57,873 nt of DNA, from the NCBI RefSeq assembly GCF_900104055.1, contig NZ_FNJQ01000024.1, positions 1 to 57,873 on the forward strand, given 5' to 3'. This document shows positions 1-8,800 of this stretch, in pieces; position 1 is the first letter of the stretch, and each line of letters begins with the position of its first letter. This DNA is from Pseudoselenomonas ruminantium (GTDB lineage Bacteria; Bacillota; Negativicutes; Selenomonadales; Selenomonadaceae). The notes beneath the pieces are model-generated. The model worked only from the letters and a program-made list of their open reading frames with translations, was not told the origin of the DNA and searched no databases. A program made the translations under genes and the position numbers.

Positions 1-77
1 TCGTCTCGTTCGACTTGCATGTGTTAAGCACGCCGCCAGCGTTCGTCCTGAGCCAGGATCAAACTCTCCATAAAATT
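1..77 (-). rRNA. 16S ribosomal RNA, 5' end only
   Basis: Read on the minus strand, the first bases give the universal 16S start, GAGAGTTTGATCCTGGCTCA followed by GGACGAACGCTGGCGGCGTG. The gene runs leftward off the window, so only about 77 nt are present. The exact mature 5' end is uncertain by a few bases. Transcription comes from the tandem promoters at 282-453. Confidence 0.97.
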
Positions 78-159
78 TATGAAGAACTTAATCAAGCTCT
101 CAATTATCTATTAAAGAAATTGCCGATTGCTATGTTGTTCATACCAATCGATGTTTGAT

Positions 160-277
160 AAGAAACTTAAAAGTTTCTTTAACATCTGGCTTTAATCATG
201 TTGCATGATTATTTGCATTGTTTAGTTTTCAAAGAACAATCTGTTTTGTCGTTATCGGCTCTCGCTTCAAGCGACTC
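160..277 (-). promoter_or_regulatory. rRNA leader with boxA-like antitermination site
   Basis: Leader between the rRNA promoters and 16S. On the minus strand 224-241 reads TTGTTCTTTGAAAACT, very like the boxA sequence of Firmicute rRNA leaders, where Nus factors bind. A perfect stem AAGAAACTT/AAGTTTCTT lies at 160-179 and may be a processing stem. The 20-nt motif around 258-277 recurs after the upstream promoter at 400-418. boxA assignment is by similarity; the stem's role is inferred. Confidence 0.6.
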
Positions 278-281
278 ATTT

Positions 282-310
282 ATCATATCGTATCGGGTTT
301 GACTTGTCAA
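282..310 (-). promoter_or_regulatory. rRNA promoter P2
   Basis: Minus strand TTGACA (305-310), a 17-nt spacer, then TATGAT (282-287). This is a near-consensus housekeeping sigma promoter about 205 nt upstream of 16S. Confidence 0.85.
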
Positions 311-424
311 GAACTTTTTTAATTTTTCTTTTTTGTCTTAATTCGAAAGCAATCTGTTACAATCCCTTGCCAGTCAAGGCTTGCTGAACTGTGTTTTTTG
401 CTCTCGCTCCCAGCGACTTGTATT

Positions 425-453
425 ATATTACACGACAAAGACTTCCCTGTCAA
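425..453 (-). promoter_or_regulatory. rRNA promoter P1
   Basis: Minus strand TTGACA (448-453), 17-nt spacer, TAATAT (425-430). It is the upstream member of a tandem pair. The transcript start region of both promoters is followed by the same AGTCGCTNNNAGCGAGAGC hairpin-forming sequence (400-418 and 258-277), so the promoter-plus-leader unit looks duplicated. Confidence 0.85.
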
Positions 454-485
454 CACCTTTTTTGGGAAAAAAAGCAAAAAATATC

Positions 486-513
486 CCGCAGGCCGTAAAA
501 CTGGCCTGCGGGG
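486..513 (-). terminator. Intrinsic terminator of the small gene at 520-756
   Basis: On the minus strand the stem CCCGCAGGCC / GGCCTGCGGG closes an 8-nt loop and is followed by an AT-rich tract ending in TTTTTT. It separates the small upstream gene from the rRNA promoters. Confidence 0.85.
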
Positions 514-519
514 ATCTCA

Positions 520-756
520 TCAGGTCACATCTACCTCGATACCAGCCCGATTATAATACTCTGCCAACACTTCTTCCGGCTTCTGTCCGGTGTGCTCACT
601 GAGCTCATCAGCCATCAATTCGCAGGCATAGCTGAGATTTGCAAACAGATTGATAATGCTCTGATACTTATTTACCTCTGCATAGCTGCTCTCCAGCATC
701 TTCATCTTCTCCAACTGCTGCAAGGCCTCCCGAACCGGGCGTTTTACATCATGCAT
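520..756 (-). CDS. Small hypothetical protein (78 aa)
   Basis: I do not recognise a family. The protein is predicted to be mostly alpha-helical and acidic, with no signal peptide, membrane segment or cysteine pair. The ATG at 756 is chosen because AAGGAGGAGGG lies 7 nt upstream; an upstream in-frame ATG at 786 has no such site. The gene ends just before a strong intrinsic terminator and stands alone between the rRNA promoters and the divergent cydA. Length, ribosome site and terminator support a real gene. Function unknown. Confidence 0.7.
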   Translation of the reverse strand: MHDVKRPVREALQQLEKMKMLESSYAEVNKYQSIINLFANLSYACELMADELSEHTGQKPEEVLAEYYNRAGIEVDVT

Positions 757-920
757 AAGCTTGCCCTCCTCCTTTGTCATCTTCACTGACTATATTCTTT
801 ATTTTCTGCCTAAAACCTGCCGTCTGCTGCAATTTTTTCTTCTAAAATAAAAGGATTCAAGTGCTTAATCACGAATATTCTCACTAAGAATTCATACCAT
901 ATCAGTTAGGAGGGATTTGT

Positions 921-2288
921 ATGGAGGCTTTGCTTTTGTCGCGATGGCAATTTGCCATTACGACGATCTACCACTTTCTCTTTGTGCCGCTGACCTTGGG
1001 ACTCACCATCTGGGTGGCCCTATTGGAAACCTGCTATGTAAAGACGCAGCGGCCACACTGGAAGGAACCCTGCCGCCAGCTCGTGAAGTTCTTCGGCACG
1101 CTGTTTCTGATCAACTTCAGCTTAGGCGTGGTCACTGGTATCGTGCAGGAGTTCCACTTCGGCATGAACTGGTCCGAGTATTCCCGCTTTATGGGCGATA
1201 TCTTCGGCGCGCCTTTGGCACTGGAAGCACTGACTGCGTTCTTCCTTGAGTCCACCTTCTTAGGCATCTGGATGTTTGGCTGGGACAAGCTCTCACCTAA
1301 GGCCCACTGTCTCTGTGCCTGGCTCATTGCCATCGGCAGCAATCTGTCGGCCTTCTGGATTCTCGTGGCCAACTCCTTCATGCAGCATCCCGTGGGCTAT
1401 GTGGTACAGAACGGGCGCGCTGAGATGAATGACTTCTTCGCACTCGTCACCAATCCTTACGTGGTCGGAGAATATTCCCATGCCCTGTTCTCGGGCATTT
1501 CCACGGCAGGCGTGCTCGTGCTGGCTGTCGCCGCCTGGAAATACGTCCACGACCAAGCCTCGCAGGATGTCTTCCGCCATGTACTCAAAGCCGGCGCCAT
1601 CTATCTGGCCATCGGCGTGCTCGGCGTCATGGGCAGCGGCCATATGCACACGCAGTATCTGGCTGAGGCCAATCCCATGAAGCTGGCTTCGATGGAAGCC
1701 CTTTGGGAAAATGAGGATCCGGCGCCCTTCGCCGTGATGGCGGTCATCGATCAGGACAATCATAAGAATGCCTGCGAGATCAAGGTGCCCGCCCTGTTCT
1801 CCCTGATGCTCTACAATAAACCGGACGGGGAAGTCAAGGGCATCAACACAGTCAATGCGGAAATGGTCGCCAAGTACGGCAATGGTGATTACCGTCCCGA
1901 TGTTTTTGGCATGTTCTGGAGCTTCCGCATCATGGTGGGCTGCGGCGGTGCCATGCTGCTGATTGCCCTGGCCGTAGCAGCGCTGGCCTGGAAAAACAAG
2001 CTGGATGTCTATCCCTGCTTGCTGAAATTCCTGCCCTTAGCTCTGCCCCTGCCCTTCCTGGCCAACACCGCCGGCTGGTTCGTTGCCGAAGGCGGCCGTC
2101 AGCCCTGGATCGTAGTCGGCCTGCAGAAAACGGCTGAAGCCGTGTCGCCGAATCTGACCGGCCTTGAAGTCTTCCTGACCATGGTCGGCTTCACGCTGCT
2201 CTACTTAGTCCTGATCATCGCCGCCCTCTATGTGGCTGTGCGCTTTATCCGGAAAACTTCCATTCCCGCAGAAGGGAGGGACGCATAA
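921..2288 (+). CDS. cydA: Cytochrome bd ubiquinol oxidase subunit I
   Basis: Membrane subunit that oxidises quinol and carries the b- and d-type haems, reducing O2 to water at low oxygen. The 455-aa product has the expected N-terminal haem-ligand histidine (H18, in IYHFLFVP), the glutamates of the APLALEALTAFFLEST helix, a second histidine near residue 187, and the GWFVAEGGRQPW motif near the C terminus. The quinol loop is short, as in Firmicute and short-loop CydA. RBS TTAGGAGGG lies 7 nt before the ATG. First gene of cydABDC; cydB overlaps its stop by 1 nt. In an anaerobe the enzyme probably scavenges oxygen. Confidence 0.97.
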   Translation: MEALLLSRWQFAITTIYHFLFVPLTLGLTIWVALLETCYVKTQRPHWKEPCRQLVKFFGTLFLINFSLGVVTGIVQEFHFGMNWSEYSRFMGDIFGAPLALEALTAFFLESTFLGIWMFGWDKLSPKAHCLCAWLIAIGSNLSAFWILVANSFMQHPVGYVVQNGRAEMNDFFALVTNPYVVGEYSHALFSGISTAGVLVLAVAAWKYVHDQASQDVFRHVLKAGAIYLAIGVLGVMGSGHMHTQYLAEANPMKLASMEALWENEDPAPFAVMAVIDQDNHKNACEIKVPALFSLMLYNKPDGEVKGINTVNAEMVAKYGNGDYRPDVFGMFWSFRIMVGCGGAMLLIALAVAALAWKNKLDVYPCLLKFLPLALPLPFLANTAGWFVAEGGRQPWIVVGLQKTAEAVSPNLTGLEVFLTMVGFTLLYLVLIIAALYVAVRFIRKTSIPAEGRDA

Positions 2289-3298
2289 TGGATTATCAAG
2301 TGATTTGGTTCATACTGATTGCCGTGCTCTTCACCGGCTTCTTCTTCCTCGAGGGCTTTGACTACGGCGTGGGGATGCTCTTTCCTTTCGTCAGCAAACG
2401 TCCCGAAGACCGCAGTCTGATCCTGCGCACCATCGGCCCCGTCTGGGATGGCAATGAGGTCTGGATGATTACCGCCGGCGGTGCTCTCTTTGCCGCCTTC
2501 CCCCATGTCTATGCCACCATGTTCAGCACCTTCTATCTGGCGCTGTTCCTGATGCTCGTGGCCCTAATCCTGCGCGGCGTGGCCTTTGAACTGCGCACGA
2601 AGGAAAAATGCCCCTGCTGGCAAAAAGCATGGGATGCCGCCATCTTTATCGGCAGTATCGTGCCAGCCTTCCTCTGGGGTGTAGCCGTGACGGATTTGGC
2701 TGCTGGTCTGCCGATTGGCCACAATATGATTTATCAAGGCAACTTCCTGAATCTATTAAGCATCTACTCTATTCTCGGCGGCCTGGTCTTCGTACTGGTC
2801 TTCGCCTATCACGGTGCCTCCTTCCTGCAGCTGCGGCTGGTGGATAAAGGCCTGCTCTACAAGATTCAGGGCCTTGGCAAATGCGCCGGCGGTTCGGCCG
2901 TGATTGCCTACGTACTCTATTTATTGCTTACCATGGAAAACACGGACCTTCTGGCCCGTCCCTGTGCATTGGTCTTGTTCCTGGCCACAGCCGTGTTCTT
3001 CCTGCTGAGCCTTTGCATTTTTGCCAAAAAGCCTGGCAAGAACAGCTTTATCCTGGGCGCACTGGCCATTGCCAGCGTAACTTTTGGCTTCTTTGCAGGT
3101 ATGTTCCCGCGGCTCATGGTCTCAAGCCTCAATCCGGACTGGAGCCTGACCATCACCAATGCTTCATCCACCGAGTACACCCTGTCCATCATGACGGTGG
3201 CCGCCTTTATCCTCGTGCCCATCGTCCTCTGCTACCAGATCTGGACCTACTATATCTTCCGCAAACGCCTGACGGCAGATGATACCGCTCATTATTGA
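2288..3298 (+). CDS. cydB: Cytochrome bd ubiquinol oxidase subunit II
   Basis: Second structural subunit of cytochrome bd, a multi-helix membrane protein (336 aa, normal length) that pairs with CydA. The N terminus has the conserved GFFFLEGFDYGVG signature followed by DGNEVW, diagnostic for CydB. The ATG overlaps the cydA stop (TAATG), so the two are probably translationally coupled. The stop lies 26 nt before the proposed cydD ATG. Confidence 0.97.
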   Translation: MDYQVIWFILIAVLFTGFFFLEGFDYGVGMLFPFVSKRPEDRSLILRTIGPVWDGNEVWMITAGGALFAAFPHVYATMFSTFYLALFLMLVALILRGVAFELRTKEKCPCWQKAWDAAIFIGSIVPAFLWGVAVTDLAAGLPIGHNMIYQGNFLNLLSIYSILGGLVFVLVFAYHGASFLQLRLVDKGLLYKIQGLGKCAGGSAVIAYVLYLLLTMENTDLLARPCALVLFLATAVFFLLSLCIFAKKPGKNSFILGALAIASVTFGFFAGMFPRLMVSSLNPDWSLTITNASSTEYTLSIMTVAAFILVPIVLCYQIWTYYIFRKRLTADDTAHY

Positions 3299-3324
3299 TT
3301 CACTCTCCATACAGAAAGGCCGCT

Positions 3325-4998
3325 ATGATTCCACCACGTTTCCAACTCTATCTGCACAACGATAAAAAAACTTTACTGATGCTGGCCCTGGGACAATTCA
3401 TGACAGCAGGCCTCTTTGCCGCTGCCATGAAAGCCCTGAGCCAGATCACGGCTGTTGTCTTTCTGCAGAAAAATACATTAAAAGAAGCAGCGCCAGTCTT
3501 GCTGGTGCTGCTTTTCTTGCTTCTGTTACGGGAAATTGTCCGCTATCGGCAAAAACAACTGCAACACAAAGCCTCCCTCTCCTTCCGGCAAGGCCTGCGG
3601 CAAAAACTGCATCGCCGCATCCTAGCCAATCCTCAGGCACCAGAGAACAGCCCCCTTCTGCTCACACTGGCCTGCGAAAGCACGGAAACCTTGGACGCCG
3701 ATTGGCAGATACTAATCCCCACCATCCTCTCCCTGCTTATCGATATTCCGTTCCTCTTGCTAATCTTTTTCTTCAGCGACTGGCTGACCGCCCTAATCTG
3801 CCTGCTCACGCTGCCCATCGCCCCATTCCTGCTCTATCTTCTCAGCAGCCTGACCAAAAAGCGCAGCGAAACCGCCTGGGAAAAATTGCAGCAGCTTACC
3901 CATGATTTCCACGAGCTCATCCAAACCATCCCCGTGCTGAAAATCTTTCAGCAGGATAAAATGCAGCGCAAAAATGCCCAAATGCTGATGCAGGATTTTT
4001 CCAGGGCCACTATGAACGTATTGGAACTGGCCTTTCTCGCCAGCTTTGTGCTGGAACTCATCACCACCTTGGCCATCGCCCTGATTGCCGTCACCATCGG
4101 CCTGCGGCTGCTGAATGGCGAGCTTGACTTTGCCACCGGCTTCTTCATCCTGCTGCTCCTGCCAGAATTCTACCGTCCCCTGCGCCAAAGCGGCACAGCC
4201 TTCCATACCGCTATGGAAAGCAATACCGCTGCCGCTAAGATCGATTCATTCCTAACGAAAGAGAACCGTCCTCCAAGAGAACACCACGAATCCCTGCGCG
4301 TGCCCCCAATGATTTCCGTCCATAATCTCACCTTCACCTATCCCCAACGCCATACGCCCACACTGACCGATCTTTCCCTGCAGATTCCCGCGGGAAAGAT
4401 CACCCTGCAGATTCCCGCGGGAAAGATCACCCTGCTCACCGGCAGCAGCGGCTGCGGCAAAAGCACCCTGCTGAGCCTGCTGGCCGGAATTCATGCCCCC
4501 ACCAGCGGCAAAATCCTGCTTGAAGACCAGCCCCTGCCCACCATGCACCCGGCGAGCAAAGCAAAACTCATCGGTTATCTGCCACAGGAACCGCATCTTT
4601 ATCAGGGAACACTACTGCTAAATCTCCTGCTCTTTCAGGAAGCCCCTGTCGAGCGCTGCATCCAAGCCTTGCGGCTGGCCCAGCTGGAAGATTTTTACCA
4701 GCAGCTCCCCCAAGGCCTCGAAACCATCATTGGCGACGGCGGGCAGAAGCTCTCCCAGGGACAATTGAAACGGCTGGGACTTGCCCGGCTGATCCTGCAG
4801 AACAATCCCATCCTGCTTATGGACGAACCCACCACGGGACTGGACGAAAACACAGAAAAACTCGTACTCAAGGCCATCTCGGTCTTGGCCAAACGCCGCA
4901 CAGTGGTCATCAGCAGCCATCACGAAGCCGTAAGAGCGCTGGCTGACCATATCATCAACCTCAATAACTACCTGCCAAAGGAGGACGAATCATGTTAA
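3325..4998 (+). CDS. cydD: Thiol ABC exporter subunit CydD
   Basis: One half of the heterodimeric ABC exporter CydDC, which exports cysteine/glutathione-type thiols and is needed to assemble cytochrome bd. It has an N-terminal six-helix exporter domain (about residues 20-300) and a C-terminal ATPase with Walker A GSSGCGKST, signature LSQGQ and Walker B ILLMDEPTTG. ATG 3325 follows AGAAAGG; a TTG at 3295 overlapping cydB is an alternative that adds 10 residues. An exact in-frame 27-bp tandem duplication sits just before the Walker A motif. The last 7 nt overlap cydC. Confidence 0.9.
   Translation: MIPPRFQLYLHNDKKTLLMLALGQFMTAGLFAAAMKALSQITAVVFLQKNTLKEAAPVLLVLLFLLLLREIVRYRQKQLQHKASLSFRQGLRQKLHRRILANPQAPENSPLLLTLACESTETLDADWQILIPTILSLLIDIPFLLLIFFFSDWLTALICLLTLPIAPFLLYLLSSLTKKRSETAWEKLQQLTHDFHELIQTIPVLKIFQQDKMQRKNAQMLMQDFSRATMNVLELAFLASFVLELITTLAIALIAVTIGLRLLNGELDFATGFFILLLLPEFYRPLRQSGTAFHTAMESNTAAAKIDSFLTKENRPPREHHESLRVPPMISVHNLTFTYPQRHTPTLTDLSLQIPAGKITLQIPAGKITLLTGSSGCGKSTLLSLLAGIHAPTSGKILLEDQPLPTMHPASKAKLIGYLPQEPHLYQGTLLLNLLLFQEAPVERCIQALRLAQLEDFYQQLPQGLETIIGDGGQKLSQGQLKRLGLARLILQNNPILLMDEPTTGLDENTEKLVLKAISVLAKRRTVVISSHHEAVRALADHIINLNNYLPKEDESC
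4378..4431 (+). repeat. Perfect 27-bp tandem duplication inside cydD
   Basis: Two identical 27-bp units (4378-4404 and 4405-4431) encode LQIPAGKIT twice, so the protein reads LQIPAGKITLQIPAGKITL just before the P-loop. ABC ATPases normally carry one such beta-strand there. The identity of the copies points to a very recent slippage event or an assembly or sequencing artefact. Confidence 0.95.
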
Positions 4999-6560
4999 GA
5001 GCAATCTTCACCATGCTGCGCCCCTTTGAACTCTGCCTGCTGCTGGTACTGAGCCTTAGCGCCATGCTTGCCAATCTCGGCCTGCTCGGTGCCGCCGCCT
5101 GGCTTATAAGCTCTGCCGCCCTGATGCCGCCCCTCTATGCCCTGACCTTAGGCATCACCGCAGTACGTGCCTTGGGTATCGGCCGGGCTGTCTTACGCTA
5201 TGGCGAACGCTATTTCACCCATGCCAAAGCCTTCCAATTAGTCGAAAATTTACGCCTGCGTCTCTACGATATCGCCAATAACCTTGCGAATCAGCCCTTG
5301 AAGCAGGCAAAGCAGGGCACCATGCTCAATGCCCTGCTGACCAATGCCGCCATCTGGCAGGACTTTTTCCTGCGCGGCCTGCTGCCCCCTGCGGCTATTT
5401 TGCTGACCACCATGCTCCTGATGCTGCTGCTCTGTCCCGTCCTGGGCTATGGCGTCCTGCTGCTACCTCTGCTCTATATCAGCCATCTTCTGCCTCTTTG
5501 GCTTTCCCCGACAGGAAAAGCCCGTTTCAGCCGGGCTTATCGCAATACGCTATTGGATTATGCCCAGGGCAGCCATGAACTGCTTACGGCGGGGACACTT
5601 GGCACTGCTTGTACCGAACTTGACTGGTCAGCAGGGATGTGGCAGCAAAAACTGCTGACCAGTCAAAAAAAGCAGGATCAGATTGACCTCTCTTTAGGTT
5701 TTCTGCGCGTCCTAACTCTGCTGGTGATTTTTGCTCTGCTGATTGATGCCGTCCAACAGGAAATCATCAGCGGCATCGAGCTTTCCCTCTGGCTGTTGGT
5801 GCTCTTGGCCCTTATGCAGGAACTTGCCCAACTGCCGCCTGCTGTCCGACATTTCCAGGAAGCAAAACTAGCGGCCAAGGCTTTGCAGGCCCCAGCTATT
5901 CCGAAAGCCTCTGCTCCCGCTACGGCCAGCGAACTGTTGACCGTGCAAGACCTTGCCTTCCATTATCCCCAAAGTCCGGCTATTTTCACAGACCTGAGTT
6001 TTTCCATCATATCCGGCTGCCATACCGCCATCATCGGTGACAGCGGCAGCGGCAAAACCACGCTGGCCTATCTGCTCGCCGGCCTCTGGCAGCCCACCAA
6101 TGGCACAATCTCTTATACTCCAACAGCCACGTCGCCTATCTGTGCCCTCCCTCAGGGAAGCTTCCTGTTCAGCCAGTCCATCCGCGAAAACTTCCTGCGC
6201 CTGCACCCTGACATCAGCGAAATTGACATCACAAACGCCCTGCAGGCCGCCCAACTGTCAAAACTCATAAAGAGCCTCCCTAAAGGCATTGACACGCCCT
6301 TAGGCGACAACGCCTGCACCCTCTCCGGCGGCGAACGCAATCGCCTGATCACCGCCCTGATTCTCGCCAGCAAATGCCCCCTCCTGCTCTTCGACGAGCC
6401 CACCGCAGGCCTTGACACACCAACTGCCGAAAAAGTTTTGGACAATATAATTGACCGGTCAAATCTGACCGGTCAAACCGTTATCGTCATCACCCACGAC
6501 CTGCCGCAACTGCACAGGTTCCAGCAGGTTATCAACTTAAATACCTACGCTAACTGCTGA
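4992..6560 (+). CDS. cydC: Thiol ABC exporter subunit CydC
   Basis: Partner of CydD. The transmembrane domain carries the CydC-typical stretch NLGLLGAAAWLISS followed by RALGIGRAVLRYGERYF. The ATPase half has Walker A GDSGSGKTT, signature LSGGE and Walker B LLLFDEPTAG. The ATG is preceded by AAGGAGG and overlaps the cydD end by 7 nt. Length is 522 aa. Two palindrome pairs of the TGACNNGTCA family lie within the coding sequence (5620-5666 and 6451-6477). The 3' end overlaps the convergent recO by 16 nt. Confidence 0.92.
   Translation: MLRAIFTMLRPFELCLLLVLSLSAMLANLGLLGAAAWLISSAALMPPLYALTLGITAVRALGIGRAVLRYGERYFTHAKAFQLVENLRLRLYDIANNLANQPLKQAKQGTMLNALLTNAAIWQDFFLRGLLPPAAILLTTMLLMLLLCPVLGYGVLLLPLLYISHLLPLWLSPTGKARFSRAYRNTLLDYAQGSHELLTAGTLGTACTELDWSAGMWQQKLLTSQKKQDQIDLSLGFLRVLTLLVIFALLIDAVQQEIISGIELSLWLLVLLALMQELAQLPPAVRHFQEAKLAAKALQAPAIPKASAPATASELLTVQDLAFHYPQSPAIFTDLSFSIISGCHTAIIGDSGSGKTTLAYLLAGLWQPTNGTISYTPTATSPICALPQGSFLFSQSIRENFLRLHPDISEIDITNALQAAQLSKLIKSLPKGIDTPLGDNACTLSGGERNRLITALILASKCPLLLFDEPTAGLDTPTAEKVLDNIIDRSNLTGQTVIVITHDLPQLHRFQQVINLNTYANC
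5620..5666. repeat. TGACNNGTCA palindrome pair within cydC
   Basis: Perfect 15-bp inverted arms, TTGACTGGTCAGCAG (5620-5634) and CTGCTGACCAGTCAA (5652-5666), separated by 17 nt. Each arm itself contains a TGACNNGTCA palindrome. The element is in frame and encodes LDWSAG...LLTSQ, similar to the peptide encoded by the element in the rRNA methyltransferase gene at 19650-19686. Confidence 0.85.
6451..6477. repeat. TGACNNGTCA palindrome pair at the 3' end of cydC
   Basis: TTGACCGGTCAA at 6451-6462 and TGACCGGTCAAA at 6466-6477 form an 11-bp hairpin with a short loop. It lies within cydC coding sequence but also about 70 nt past the convergent recO stop, where it could serve as a weak transcription stop for recO. 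Confidence 0.8.
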
Positions 6561-7276
6561 ATAAAGGCCAGTGATTTGAGCGGCCTGCCCAATAAACTTT
6601 GCAAATAGTTTAGGAACAATTGCTCGGCCTGCATCAGGAGATTTCCGGTTATCTTGAGTTCCTGTGGCTTTTCCCAATTGTAGTCCCTGAGCATCAGTAT
6701 AAAGCGGCGCAATTCGTCTGGGAAGGGCTGGGCGCCGGGTTCCTGACAATCTGTACAAAGGATGCCGCCCGCGGTCATGCTGAACAGGGCATCATCGCTG
6801 ACATCGCTCCCGCAATGGACGCAGTGCTCGAAGTGCAGCTGCATACCGGTGAATTCCAGAAGCTGGATCACTGCCATCAGTGCCGTCACTCTGGGGTTGC
6901 GCACCTCGAAGGAATCGAGGATGTAAAGAAGCCTCGCAAACATCTGCGGCTCGGCCTGTCCCGGCGGCAGGAATTCCCGCAGGAATTCGGCCACGAAGCT
7001 GCCATAGGCCATGACCTCCAAATCCTCCGTGAGTTTCTTATAGTGACGCTTCAGGGTACATTGCCGCACCGTATCCAACCGCCGGCCCTCGGAGAGCTGC
7101 ACCTCGATGCTGGAAAACATCTGCATGCCCGCAGCCAGGGGACTTCTCGGACGGCGGCAGCCAAAAGCCGCGGCCTCAACAAGGCCGCGGTCTGCTGTAA
7201 AGAGCGTCACCATCTTATCCGCTTCGCCCCAGTTTCTGGAACCTAAGACGACAGCGGCCGTTTGGTAACTTCCCAT
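6545..7276 (-). CDS. recO: DNA repair protein RecO
   Basis: Recombination mediator that helps load RecA on SSB-coated DNA in the RecFOR pathway. The 243-aa protein has an N-terminal OB-fold (GSYQTAAVVLGSRNWGEADKMV) and a zinc-finger-like pair, CVHC ... CTDC, around residues 145-175. The start overlaps the stop of the DUF502 gene (TAATG), consistent with coupled translation. It is the last gene of a phoH-ybeY-era-DUF502-recO cluster, an arrangement common in Firmicutes. Confidence 0.93.
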   Translation of the reverse strand: MGSYQTAAVVLGSRNWGEADKMVTLFTADRGLVEAAAFGCRRPRSPLAAGMQMFSSIEVQLSEGRRLDTVRQCTLKRHYKKLTEDLEVMAYGSFVAEFLREFLPPGQAEPQMFARLLYILDSFEVRNPRVTALMAVIQLLEFTGMQLHFEHCVHCGSDVSDDALFSMTAGGILCTDCQEPGAQPFPDELRRFILMLRDYNWEKPQELKITGNLLMQAEQLFLNYLQSLLGRPLKSLAFIQQLA

Positions 7277-7884
7277 TATTTATTCTCCTCTGGTTTGACA
7301 TCGCTGATGCGCTTGGGCATGACTGCACCGGCGGTCAGCATATACTGCAGGGCCGACTCGCTGCTGATGTCCAGATAGGTCACATCACTCTTTTTGACAA
7401 AGAGATTGGTGCCGGAGGTCATATTGAGACTCCAAGGCACAAAGACACAGACATAATCATCCCCGAGCTTATCCTTCAAGGTCTGGGGTACATCGGCCAT
7501 GATGAAGCCCAATGCCTGGGACTGATGAAAGGGCACCAGCACCACATGGTCAAACATATTGTTGGACTCGAATACCGCCGTAGACAGGTGCTTGACGCTG
7601 TTATAGATAAATTTGATAACAGGAATCTTGCCCAGCAGTGTCTCGCCGATATGAATCAGCCGGCGGGCCGCCCAATAGGTCGAAGCCCAGCCCGTCAGAT
7701 AGATGACCAACAGCAGCGTGACAATCCCCATGCCCGGGAAATAGAACGGGAGGTGCTTGCCCAGCACCCCTTCCGTAAAGTTCAGGGTTTCCAACACCAC
7801 AAAGATGGTGATGGCTAAGGGTACGAGAATGATCAGGCCATTGATAAAGCGGCGGGAAATCCGTTTGGAACAACTTTCCTTCAT
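7276..7884 (-). CDS. DUF502 family membrane protein
   Basis: Uncharacterised membrane protein of 202 aa. Two hydrophobic segments are visible near residues 14-32 (LIILVPLAITIFVVLETL) and 53-70, followed by the family's GKIPVIKFIYNSVKHL region and a soluble domain of about 110 residues. The family is widespread in bacteria with no agreed function. The ATG overlaps the era stop by 4 nt (ATGA), so it is translated with era and recO. Confidence 0.85.
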   Translation of the reverse strand: MKESCSKRISRRFINGLIILVPLAITIFVVLETLNFTEGVLGKHLPFYFPGMGIVTLLLVIYLTGWASTYWAARRLIHIGETLLGKIPVIKFIYNSVKHLSTAVFESNNMFDHVVLVPFHQSQALGFIMADVPQTLKDKLGDDYVCVFVPWSLNMTSGTNLFVKKSDVTYLDISSESALQYMLTAGAVMPKRISDVKPEENK

Positions 7885-8780
7885 CGCTCGTCACCAAAGC
7901 CGAAATTGCGCAGAATGCCGTCACGGTCGCGCCAGTCCTTCTTGACCTTTACCCAGAGGTCAAGGAAGACCTTGGAGCCTAAGAGGTTCTGGATATCCGT
8001 GCGAGCCAGGGCGCCGATTTCCTTGAGCATGGCCCCTTTGGCGCCAATTACGATGCCCTTCTGGGAATCGCGTTCCACATAGATGGTGGCACGGATATAG
8101 ACATCATCATTGGGGCGGGTGGTCATCTCATCCACATCCACAGCGATGGCATGAGGAATCTCATCGCGGGTGAGCTGCAGTGCCTTTTCACGAATCAGTT
8201 CGGCCACGATCAGGCGTTCGGGCTGGTCAGTAACCATATCCTCGGGATAATACTGCGGCCCTTCCGGCAAATACTTCTTGGCTTCGGTCAGCAGGCTGTC
8301 GAGGTTCATTTCCTCTTTAGCTGAAATGGGCACGACACCAGCGAACTCATACTTGGAGGTATAGTTCGAGATAATGGGCAGGGCCTGCTCCCGTTCAATC
8401 AGATCCAGCTTATTGACCACGAGAATTACCGGGCGTTTCGTTGCCTGCAGGCGCTCCAGGATATAATGCTCACCCGGGCCCATCTTTTCCGTGGCATCCA
8501 CCACGAAGAAGATGGCGTCCACTTCACGCAGAGTGCCTTCGGCTGCTTTGACCATGTATTCGCCCAGTTTATGCTTGGGCTTATGGATGCCCGGCGTGTC
8601 GAGGAAGACAATCTGCGCATCCGGTTGTGTCAAAATGCACAGGATGCGGTTGCGCGTGGTCTGGGGCTTATCGCTCATGATGGCGATTTTCTGCCCAATC
8701 AGGGTGTTGATCAAAGTGGACTTGCCCACATTCGGTCGGCCAATAACGGCGATAAAGCCGGATTTCATCTTCTGCTCCAT
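7881..8780 (-). CDS. era: GTPase Era
   Basis: Essential GTPase that binds 16S rRNA near its 3' end and assists 30S subunit maturation. The 299-aa protein has G1 GRPNVGKST, G3 DTPG, G4 NKLD and a C-terminal KH domain with the GAKGAMLKEIG loop. RBS GGAAAGAGG precedes the ATG. It lies downstream of ybeY and overlaps the DUF502 gene, the usual Firmicute order. Confidence 0.97.
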   Translation of the reverse strand: MEQKMKSGFIAVIGRPNVGKSTLINTLIGQKIAIMSDKPQTTRNRILCILTQPDAQIVFLDTPGIHKPKHKLGEYMVKAAEGTLREVDAIFFVVDATEKMGPGEHYILERLQATKRPVILVVNKLDLIEREQALPIISNYTSKYEFAGVVPISAKEEMNLDSLLTEAKKYLPEGPQYYPEDMVTDQPERLIVAELIREKALQLTRDEIPHAIAVDVDEMTTRPNDDVYIRATIYVERDSQKGIVIGAKGAMLKEIGALARTDIQNLLGSKVFLDLWVKVKKDWRDRDGILRNFGFGDER

Positions 8781-8800
8781 ATATGCCTCTTTCCTATTTC

